A stretch of DNA of 7,338 bases. Source: Candidatus Gastranaerophilales bacterium. GTDB taxonomy: Bacteria > Cyanobacteriota > Vampirovibrionia > Gastranaerophilales > Gastranaerophilaceae. The translations under genes and the position numbers were made by a program. The stretch covers positions 1-7,338 of the forward strand of contig JAJQDG010000234.1 of NCBI GenBank assembly GCA_021202305.1, written 5' to 3'. The notes under the pieces are model-generated. The model was not told the origin of the DNA, searched no databases, and worked only from the letters and a program-made list of their open reading frames with translations. Positions 1 through 4,944 of this stretch are shown piece after piece. The first letter of the stretch is position 1; each line of letters begins with the position of its first letter.

Positions 1-36
1 ATTATGAATTTAGTTTAAAAATAAGAAACAGGAAAA

Positions 37-681
37 TTGGCTGATAATTTTGAAAGCTTAAACAATCTTGAAGAACATGTGAGAAAATCTTCCGTTGTAC
101 AGGAACGCACAGGTCTTGTTGCGGTACATATGTATAAACAATTTTTAGATTTTCAAAAATCAACCCAAAATACGGCAGAAATTTTTGTTAAAATGGGGGA
201 TGTTTTAAATCAGGTTGTTGATTCTCTGAAACAATCTTTCAGCGTGCGCAATATTCCATCCGGCAATATTTATTGCGAGATTGATTCCACAAAAACAATT
301 GCAACTATAAATATATTGTGGCACACAATAAGTTTTACATCCCGCTTTAATATTTCTCCTAAAGCTCTGCCCAGAAACGGGCAAACCCCTTTATTTTGCG
401 GCAGAATTTTTGCCGTAAACGGCAATTATTTGAATTTAATGCAGGGGGTAAATGATTATGACGGGCAGGTTAAAGTTCTTTTAGATAATGAAATAGCTTC
501 TCTTTATGTTCCTGCTGAAAAAAACCAGAACGTAATAATGACTATCCGCCACAAAGATAATCAGGAATCGCTTTTAAGCCATGTTGATTCCCCCAGAGAT
601 TTTCCCTTAAAAGTAATTGAAATTGTCTGTGCGGGCGGGCAATTTCACGAGCAAAATCCGAAAAATAAATTCTTTTTCTAG
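37..681 (+). CDS. Uncharacterised 214-residue soluble protein
   Basis: I do not recognise this protein. It is an open frame of 214 codons ending in TAG. In-frame stops at 16-18 and 22-24 rule out a start further left. The first usable codon is TTG at 37-39, preceded by AGGA at 30-33 with a short 3-nt spacer; GTG at 79 and ATG at 130 are weaker alternatives that would remove an N-terminal stretch. The first 70 or so residues look helical and amphipathic, and the rest alternates short hydrophobic strands with polar turns, suggesting a helical head followed by a beta-rich domain. There is no signal peptide and no membrane segment, so it is probably cytosolic. It ends in a basic and aromatic tail, NPKNKFFF. 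It converges on hup. No promoter is visible in the 36 bases before it, so it may be transcribed from upstream. That it is a gene is likely from length and codon pattern; its function is unknown. Confidence 0.72.
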   Translation: MADNFESLNNLEEHVRKSSVVQERTGLVAVHMYKQFLDFQKSTQNTAEIFVKMGDVLNQVVDSLKQSFSVRNIPSGNIYCEIDSTKTIATINILWHTISFTSRFNISPKALPRNGQTPLFCGRIFAVNGNYLNLMQGVNDYDGQVKVLLDNEIASLYVPAEKNQNVIMTIRHKDNQESLLSHVDSPRDFPLKVIEIVCAGGQFHEQNPKNKFFF

Positions 682-702
682 ATTAAAACTGTATTTTGAG
701 GG

Positions 703-728
703 TGTGGAAAATCAGTATTTTTTCCGCA
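703..728 (+). terminator. Hairpin after the 37-681 gene, possible terminator
   Basis: TGTGGAAAA (703-711) pairs with TTTTCCGCA (720-728) over 9 bp, including one G-T wobble, around an 8-nt loop. It starts 21 bp after the stop of the rightward gene. The following bases, ATTATTTATCTGTTT, are T-rich but lack a clean T-run, so it may be a weak intrinsic terminator or an mRNA 3' stabilising stem. Confidence 0.4.
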
Positions 729-811
729 ATTATTTATCTGTTTAAAATTTAATAACAAAAAAGCGGGCAAATACCCCCCTTAGAAGCGGATTTTTGTAAA
801 AATTTTAATAA

Positions 812-849
812 AAAAGAGGGTGCTGTTTACAAAAAAGCCGCCCTCTTTT
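812..849 (-). terminator. Rho-independent terminator of hup, probably bidirectional
   Basis: AAAAGAGGG (812-820) pairs perfectly with CCCTCTTTT (841-849), giving a 9-bp stem around a 20-nt loop that can extend the stem slightly. Read leftward it starts 20 bp after the hup stop and its 3' arm runs into six Ts, a good intrinsic terminator. Read rightward the stem ends in four Ts, so it could also stop transcripts leaking from the convergent 37-681 gene. Confidence 0.78.
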
Positions 850-868
850 CATTAAAAAACTTGAAAAA

Positions 869-1147
869 CTATTTTTTATTAACAAGTTCTATGAATTTTT
901 TGCCTGCTGAAAAAGCGGGAACAGTTTTTGCAGCAATTTTAATTTCTTTTCCTGTTTGAGGATTGCGGCCTGTTCTTGCGGCTCTTTTGCGTGATTCAAA
1001 GGTGCCGAAGCCCACTAAAGTAACTTTTTGACCTTTAGAAACTGATTTTTGTACGGTCTCAACAAAGCTGTTTAAAACTTCCGTTGCTTCTTTTTGTGTA
1101 ACCTTTGCTTTCTTTGCAATTTCTTGTACTAATTCTTCTTTGTTCAT
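869..1147 (-). CDS. hup: DNA-binding protein HU
   Basis: HU is a small nucleoid-associated protein that binds DNA as a dimer with little sequence specificity, bends it and helps compact the nucleoid. The 92-residue length is typical of the family. An N-terminal helical dimerisation region (about 1-45) leads into the hallmark GFGTF (46-50). The two-stranded DNA-binding arm follows (about 52-76), carrying the conserved R61-N62-P63, whose proline intercalates between base pairs in known HU/IHF proteins. It closes with VPAFSAGKKF (76-85). It is HU rather than IHF by its general character, and the core resembles cyanobacterial HU. The ATG at 1145-1147 is supported by AAGGGG at 1155-1160 on the minus strand with a 7-nt spacer. 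The gene is monocistronic, with a promoter at 1174-1202 and a terminator at 812-849. It is transcribed divergently from the 1266 operon. Confidence 0.97.
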   Translation of the reverse strand: MNKEELVQEIAKKAKVTQKEATEVLNSFVETVQKSVSKGQKVTLVGFGTFESRKRAARTGRNPQTGKEIKIAAKTVPAFSAGKKFIELVNKK

Positions 1148-1173
1148 TGTTGAACCCCTTTCTACATGAGTTG

Positions 1174-1202
1174 ATTATATTTGACTTTTAGCCTTTTTGC
1201 AA
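1174..1202 (-). promoter_or_regulatory. Sigma-70-type promoter of hup
   Basis: On the minus strand a -35 TTGCAA (1197-1202) is followed by exactly 17 nt and a perfect -10 TATAAT (1174-1179). The predicted start of transcription is near 1167, giving a leader of about 20 nt that contains the ribosome binding site at 1155-1160. The element has near-consensus strength, as expected for an abundant nucleoid protein. Confidence 0.87.
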
Positions 1203-1252
1203 GTTTTTTATTAAAAATATACAAAAAATGTACCATTTTTGTTAAAAACTTG
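1200..1252. repeat. Outer inverted repeat spanning the divergent promoter region
   Basis: CAAGTTTTT (1200-1208) and AAAAACTTG (1244-1252) are perfect 9-bp inverted copies separated by 35 bp. The left arm overlaps the hup -35 and the right arm ends on the TG of the extended -10 of the rightward promoter. Arm centres lie 44 bp apart, about four helical turns, so the two copies present similar faces. It could be a pair of operator half-sites shared by both promoters. In such AT-rich sequence part of the match may be chance. Confidence 0.45.
1221..1242. repeat. Inner inverted repeat at the -35 position of the rightward promoter
   Basis: ACAAAAAATG (1221-1230) and CATTTTTGT (1234-1242) form an inverted repeat with one bulged A around the triplet TAC. 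It covers the position where the -35 of the 1266 promoter would lie (about 1231-1236), which itself has no -35-like hexamer. It is nested inside the 1200-1252 repeat. A regulator binding site is plausible by position; the bound protein is unknown. Confidence 0.45.
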
Positions 1253-1259
1253 TTATAAT
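1251..1259 (+). promoter_or_regulatory. Extended -10 promoter of the 1266 operon
   Basis: TGTTATAAT matches the extended -10 pattern TGnTATAAT exactly (TATAAT at 1254-1259). No -35-like hexamer lies 16-18 nt upstream, which is normal for extended -10 promoters. The ATG of the next gene begins 7 nt after the -10, where transcription itself should start, implying a leaderless message. Confidence 0.72.
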
Positions 1260-1265
1260 TAGAGT

Positions 1266-1607
1266 ATGGCAAATTTACGTTGGTATGATAAAGACAGATA
1301 TTTAAGTGCTTTTATGACGCTGTTGGAAACACTCGATTCAAAGGTTCAGTCTGAAGTTGCGCTTGATATTTTAAAAGAAATTCCAAAAGTCATCAGCATG
1401 GATTGCGAGGCGTTTATGCTTTATGTTGAGAAAAACGATCCAAAAAAATACAACCGCTGGTATGACAAAAACCCCCACATACATAAAGTTGTCGAAGCTA
1501 TAAGGCTTTTATCGGAAGCCGAGAGGGAATCTTTGTATGTAAGCATTTCAGATATCATGCAGCAGCACACGGAACTTCATTTAACGGGTCTTACCTTGAA
1601 AAAATGA
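1266..1607 (+). CDS. Uncharacterised small protein with duplicated RWYDK motif
   Basis: I do not recognise this family. It encodes 113 residues, probably soluble and mostly helical, with no signal peptide or membrane segment. The motif RWYDK occurs twice, at residues 5-9 (LRWYDKDRY) and 64-68 (NRWYDKNPH), each followed by a helical stretch. This suggests two related halves or a repeated binding motif. The second half is rich in His (71, 73, 101, 105) and contains an acidic/basic helix, LLSEAERESLY (81-91). The ATG at 1266 lies directly after a -10 element and has no usable Shine-Dalgarno (only AGAG one base away), so translation is probably leaderless; the next in-frame Met, residue 17, also lacks a convincing site and would remove the first RWYDK. 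Its last codons overlap the SDR gene by 4 bp (ATGA), so the two are almost certainly co-transcribed and translationally coupled. The function is unknown. Confidence 0.8.
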   Translation: MANLRWYDKDRYLSAFMTLLETLDSKVQSEVALDILKEIPKVISMDCEAFMLYVEKNDPKKYNRWYDKNPHIHKVVEAIRLLSEAERESLYVSISDIMQQHTELHLTGLTLKK

Positions 1608-2302
1608 AAAACGTTCTAATAACAGGCTCAAGTTCAGGAATAGGCAAAGAAACCGCCCGACTCCTTTTGCAAAACGGATATCGGGTTTTTCAAACAGGCA
1701 GAAAAAAATTAAATATCGACAATTATTTGAGTATTGATTTATCAATAGCTGAAAATGTCAGGGTATTATACGATTATGTGAAAGAACATTTCGGCTCTGT
1801 TGACATTCTTGTGAATAATGCGGGTGTGTATTTTTGCATGCCTGTTGAAAAAATGTCGTTTGAAGATATTATTTATCTTTTTAATTTGAATTTTATTTCC
1901 CATGCTCTTTTATCTAAACTTGTTATTCCGGATATGAAAAATAAAAAATTCGGCAGAATTGTAAATATATCGTCAATATCCGGATTAGTAGGCGAAGCGT
2001 ATGCAAGTATTTATTCCGCTTCAAAATCTGCATTTTACGGTTTTTCAAAATCTCTGGCGCTTGAGCTTGCGCCTTTTAATATTACAGTAAATTCAATTTC
2101 CCCGGGGTGGGTGAATACCGAACTTTCCAAAAATGCGCTCAGTGATGATGAACGGAAGGAAACAGAAGAAATAATCCCGCAAAAACGCTTCGTAGAACCT
2201 ATTGAAGTTGCAAATCTGGTAAAATATTTAATTTCGGATAATGCAAAGGGAATAACCGGACAAAATATAAATTTATGCGCAGGCTTAACCTGCGGCTGTT
2301 AA
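1604..2302 (+). CDS. Short-chain dehydrogenase/reductase (SDR)
   Basis: A classical SDR oxidoreductase of 232 residues that would reduce a carbonyl or oxidise an alcohol using NAD(P)(H) in the cytosol. The full motif set is present: cofactor loop TGSSSGIG (7-14), NNAG (71-74), Asn96, catalytic Ser124 in NISS, and the Tyr137/Lys141 pair in YSASK, then the SPGW segment (166-169) after the last active-site strand. TGR at 31-33 places a basic residue after the second strand, which tends to favour NADPH. It is slightly shorter than FabG-type enzymes (about 245) and ends in an unusual LCAGLTCGC. The substrate cannot be told from the sequence; FabG-like acyl reductase or sugar/alcohol dehydrogenase are both possible, and there are no fatty-acid genes nearby. 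The start overlaps the previous stop by 4 bp without a strong ribosome binding site, implying coupling to the 1266 gene. Confidence 0.92.
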   Translation: MKNVLITGSSSGIGKETARLLLQNGYRVFQTGRKKLNIDNYLSIDLSIAENVRVLYDYVKEHFGSVDILVNNAGVYFCMPVEKMSFEDIIYLFNLNFISHALLSKLVIPDMKNKKFGRIVNISSISGLVGEAYASIYSASKSAFYGFSKSLALELAPFNITVNSISPGWVNTELSKNALSDDERKETEEIIPQKRFVEPIEVANLVKYLISDNAKGITGQNINLCAGLTCGC

Positions 2303-2409
2303 AATGCCCTTGTTTAACCGTAAAATTTAGTGTCGGGAAAAAAAATTGAATTTTTGCATTTTTTTATTTAAACCTGAAGTGCGGCGCTTTAAATTTTAAA
2401 TTTTCATAA

Positions 2410-2444
2410 AAAATATCTGCACCGGTTATCAGTGCAGATATTTT
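2410..2444. terminator. Strong bidirectional terminator between SDR gene and gap
   Basis: AAAATATCTGCAC (2410-2422) pairs perfectly with GTGCAGATATTTT (2432-2444), a 13-bp stem with a 9-nt loop. Read leftward, the stem passes into six Ts and lies 52 bp beyond the gap stop. Read rightward it ends in TTTTATT, 108 bp after the SDR stop. It probably ends both convergent transcription units. The 107 bp between the SDR stop and this stem holds nothing else I can identify. Confidence 0.85.
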
Positions 2445-2495
2445 ATTAAAATAAGATTAAGGGCTTATGAAAAATTTTAATTTTTCCACATCCTC

Positions 2496-3500
2496 TTAAA
2501 GTTTTGAAGCAACCATTAATGTTGTTTCAGCTAATCTTGTTGAATAGCCGCATTCGTTGTCATACCAGGAAATAATTTTAACCATATTGTCGCCCATAAC
2601 TCTTGTTAAAAGCGCGTCTACCGTTGAAGATTGAGCAGTACCTATATAATCCGAAGATACAAGGGGTTCTTCCGTATAGCAAAGAACATGTCCATCTGCA
2701 CCTTTTTTGAGAGCAGCGTTAACTTCTTCAACAGAAACTTTCTTTTCCGTTTCAAATACAACATCAACAAGTGAAACATCCGGTGTAGGAACTCTCATTG
2801 CAAAGCCGTCCAATTTGCCTTTTAATTCGGGAATTACAAGGGCAACAGCCTTTGCGGCACCTGTTTTTGTAGGAACAATGTTTAAAGCGCCTGCACGAGC
2901 CCTGCGGGGGTCTTTATGACCTGCATCCAAAATTCTCTGATCGCCCGTATAAGAGTGAACGGTTGTCATTAAACCTTTTACGATACCAAAATTTTCTTTA
3001 ATAACTTTTGCAACGGGTGCTAAACAGTTTGTTGTGCAAGAAGCCATTGAAATTACGTTGTGTTTGGAAGGGTCGTACATATTATCGTTTACGCCCAGCA
3101 CAATTGTAATATCTTCATTTGTAGCGGGTGCTGAAATGATAACTTTCTTTGCGCCTGCGGTGATGTGAGCTTTTGCTTTTTCGGCATCCGTAAAGAAACC
3201 TGTTGATTCAACAACAACTTCAACGCCTAAATCTTTCCAGGGGAGCTGTGCTGGATCTTTTTCGGAATAGAATTTGATTTTTTTGCCGTTTACAATAATG
3301 CCTTCTTCATAAGCTTCAACTTCGCCTTCAAATTTGCCCATAACGGAATCATATTTGAAAAGCCTTGCGGCATCAGCCGGTTTCAGCCCGGGGTCATTGA
3401 TAGCTACATAATTAATTTTGTCATAAATACCTTCTTTAATAGCGGCGCGGAGAGTGTTTCTGCCGATTCTTCCAAAGCCGTTAATTGCAACATTTACCAT
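2496..3500 (-). CDS. gap: Glyceraldehyde-3-phosphate dehydrogenase, phosphorylating, type I
   Basis: Interconverts glyceraldehyde 3-phosphate and 1,3-bisphosphoglycerate with NAD(P) in cytosolic glycolysis/gluconeogenesis; active as a tetramer in the family. The 334-residue length is standard. The Rossmann loop is GFGRIGR (8-14). The catalytic site is ASCTTNC with Cys155 as nucleophile and His182 as its base partner, and the S-loop continues into RRARAGALNIVPT. The C-terminal WYDNECGYS (312-320) is conserved. Residues that set cofactor choice are not those of strictly NAD enzymes: P37 follows NinD36, and A193-G194 stand where NAD-specific forms have Leu-Pro, so NADP use is possible. The ATG has AAGGAG at 3509-3514 with an 8-nt spacer. 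It lies 84 bp after scpB, has its own promoter at 3537-3565, and ends at the 2410-2444 terminator. The identity is certain; the cofactor is inferred. Confidence 0.98.
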   Translation of the reverse strand: MVNVAINGFGRIGRNTLRAAIKEGIYDKINYVAINDPGLKPADAARLFKYDSVMGKFEGEVEAYEEGIIVNGKKIKFYSEKDPAQLPWKDLGVEVVVESTGFFTDAEKAKAHITAGAKKVIISAPATNEDITIVLGVNDNMYDPSKHNVISMASCTTNCLAPVAKVIKENFGIVKGLMTTVHSYTGDQRILDAGHKDPRRARAGALNIVPTKTGAAKAVALVIPELKGKLDGFAMRVPTPDVSLVDVVFETEKKVSVEEVNAALKKGADGHVLCYTEEPLVSSDYIGTAQSSTVDALLTRVMGDNMVKIISWYDNECGYSTRLAETTLMVASKL

Positions 3501-3536
3501 AGTTTTAACTCCTTCTTAAAGTAATACTGCAATTCA

Positions 3537-3565
3537 TTTATAGTACAAACAAAGCTTATGTGCAA
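3537..3565 (-). promoter_or_regulatory. Sigma-70-type promoter of gap
   Basis: On the minus strand a -35 TTGCAC (3560-3565), a 17-nt spacer and a -10 TATAAA (3537-3542). Transcription should start near 3530, giving a leader of about 30 nt with the AAGGAG site at 3509-3514. The arrangement closely matches the hup promoter (TTGCAA, 17 nt, TATAAT), which supports both as housekeeping promoters. Confidence 0.83.
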
Positions 3566-3569
3566 TAAT

Positions 3570-3583
3570 TTCTTTTAAAAGAA
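3570..3583. promoter_or_regulatory. 14-bp perfect palindrome upstream of the gap -35
   Basis: TTCTTTTAAAAGAA is a perfect palindrome ending 4 bp before the gap -35 and beginning directly after the scpB stop codon. Its position fits an activator site or an AT-rich UP element contacted by RNA polymerase. It has no loop, so it is not a terminator for scpB. No regulator can be named. Confidence 0.4.
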
Positions 3584-3584
3584 T

Positions 3585-4097
3585 TTATGCGTCTTTAAGT
3601 TCTTTTGTACGCTCTAAAAGTTTGGAAAGAGTTTTAACATCACCTTTTAACTTAAAATATTCGGCAAATTTTTGAGTGGTTTTAAGATTATATGAACGCC
3701 CGTTTTTATCTTTAGTTCTTGAAATAAGTCCTTTTTCCAATAGTTCTTGAACATGTTCGTATGCATTTGAGCGGAGTTCCTTTAATTCGCTCTGGCGGAT
3801 TGGTTCTTTTAGGGCAATAACGGTTAAAGTTTTCACAACTGCGGGTTTTAATTCAACGGGGCAAAGTTTTTCAACAATATCAAGGTGCTGCGCTTTAACT
3901 TGAATAATATACCCGTCCTCATCATCAATTTCAAGCGCGCCTTCGCGTGAGGAATAATCAAAAACCAAATCCAAAAGGGCATTTTCAACTTCATCCACTC
4001 CTGTTTTTAAAATGTCTGCAATTTCTGCAGGCTGCATTGCTTTTGCAGTTACAAACAAAACGGCTTCAACTTTAGATTTTAAATTTTCATCCGGCAT
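3585..4097 (-). CDS. scpB: Segregation and condensation protein B
   Basis: ScpB is a kleisin-associated subunit of bacterial condensin. In the family it dimerises and binds the central part of ScpA, helping SMC-ScpA load and compact DNA during chromosome segregation. The 170 residues show the two winged-helix domains expected. The first covers about 1-75, beginning KSKVEAVLFVTAKAMQPAEIA. The second covers about 83-150, with KTLTVIALKEPIRQSELKEL, AYEHVQELLEKGLI and GRSYNL-KTTQKFAEYFKL. The AYEHVQEL and GRSYNL forms (where many phyla have GRP) resemble cyanobacterial ScpB. The ATG lies inside the end of scpA, overlapping by 11 bp, with AAGGA at 4106-4110 and an 8-nt spacer, so translation is likely coupled. 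No terminator follows the stop, so transcripts may run on into gap. Confidence 0.95.
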   Translation of the reverse strand: MPDENLKSKVEAVLFVTAKAMQPAEIADILKTGVDEVENALLDLVFDYSSREGALEIDDEDGYIIQVKAQHLDIVEKLCPVELKPAVVKTLTVIALKEPIRQSELKELRSNAYEHVQELLEKGLISRTKDKNGRSYNLKTTQKFAEYFKLKGDVKTLSKLLERTKELKDA

Positions 4098-4944
4098 TGG
4101 TTATTTCCTTTGGCAATTTTACAAATAAATCGCCGTAAAACTCTTTTTGTTCTATATCGTATTTTCCTCTTGAACAAAGAAAAAGAACGGCAATATAGGC
4201 TGCCGGTTTTGAAAAACCGATAACTCTCAATTCCGAAAGCTCTATTTTTTCTTCTTTTTCCAGTATTTTAGTTAAATTTTGATCCATTTTATCAACAAGT
4301 TCTTCGATATATTCATCCTGAGTCATGTCTAAAATATCATTAGTTGTTAATTTTGAATAATTTTTACCGCGTTTTTCTTTGCGCATAAGAGTATTTTTAA
4401 TTGCGCGTTTGCGTTCAATTTCTTCATAAAATTCAAGATGGCGGATAAGGTCATTCAAGGTAATTGCGCGGGTATGGTTTAATTTCGTGCTTGTTCTTCT
4501 CTGTAAGACTTCATCAAATGAAATAACATTTGTAAAAGAAGTTTTCACTTCTTCTTCAAAAACCATATCATTTTCATAAATGTCATTATCATCATAGGAG
4601 GGTTCAAAATCCGCAAGGCTCAGCCCGTTTAATACTTTAGATTTTAAATTAAGCAGAATTGAGGCAAATAAAAACGCTCTGCCTACAAATTTTAAATTAT
4701 TCTGCGCATTTAATTCCGCAAGTTTTTTCATATATTCATCATATACTTTGACTATATCTATGTTCCACGGGTCAATGCGCCCTGTTTTTGCCATATCAAC
4801 TATAATTTCAATGGCATCCGTCGGGCTTTTAAGAGTGTCGGTAAAGGTTGATATCATTTCAACTTCAAAACCCTGGTTATAAATTCCCATATCTTTGAGT
4901 AAATTTTTATTATCCTGCATGTAAAAATCTGCTAAGTTGTTCAT
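4087..4944 (-). CDS. scpA: Segregation and condensation protein A (kleisin)
   Basis: ScpA is the kleisin that bridges the two SMC heads and recruits ScpB, closing the condensin ring around DNA. The 285 residues fit the family. The N-terminal SMC-neck-binding domain holds the signature PTDAIEIIVDMAKTGRIDPW followed by NIDIVKVYDEYM (41-72); the second helix continues to AFLFASILLNLKSKVL (90-105). An acidic, probably disordered linker (112-134) and a ScpB-binding helical middle (about 160-225) follow. The C-terminal winged helix, which contacts the SMC cap, is about 233-278 (IELSELRVIGFSKPAAYIAVLFLCSRG). The IDPWNIDI wording resembles cyanobacterial ScpA. The ATG overlaps the smc stop as ATGA, with AGGAAG 10 nt upstream inside smc. 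The first 25 residues before the conserved domain are not typical and a later start is possible, but this one has the best context. Confidence 0.95.
   Translation of the reverse strand: MNNLADFYMQDNKNLLKDMGIYNQGFEVEMISTFTDTLKSPTDAIEIIVDMAKTGRIDPWNIDIVKVYDEYMKKLAELNAQNNLKFVGRAFLFASILLNLKSKVLNGLSLADFEPSYDDNDIYENDMVFEEEVKTSFTNVISFDEVLQRRTSTKLNHTRAITLNDLIRHLEFYEEIERKRAIKNTLMRKEKRGKNYSKLTTNDILDMTQDEYIEELVDKMDQNLTKILEKEEKIELSELRVIGFSKPAAYIAVLFLCSRGKYDIEQKEFYGDLFVKLPKEITNAG

Noticed and set aside
763..795. GGG/CCC hairpin near the C-run at 775-780 as another terminator
   Set aside because: Only about three G-C pairs can form; the stem at 812-849 is far better.
1197..1223. TTGCAA with TATACA as a second rightward promoter
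   Set aside because: The hexamer is self-complementary, but the spacer to TATACA is only 15 nt and the -10 is poor; the extended -10 at 1251-1259 is a better candidate.
2707..2919. Rightward open frame inside gap
   Set aside because: Antisense shadow of a certain GAPDH gene, with no ribosome binding site or recognisable motifs.
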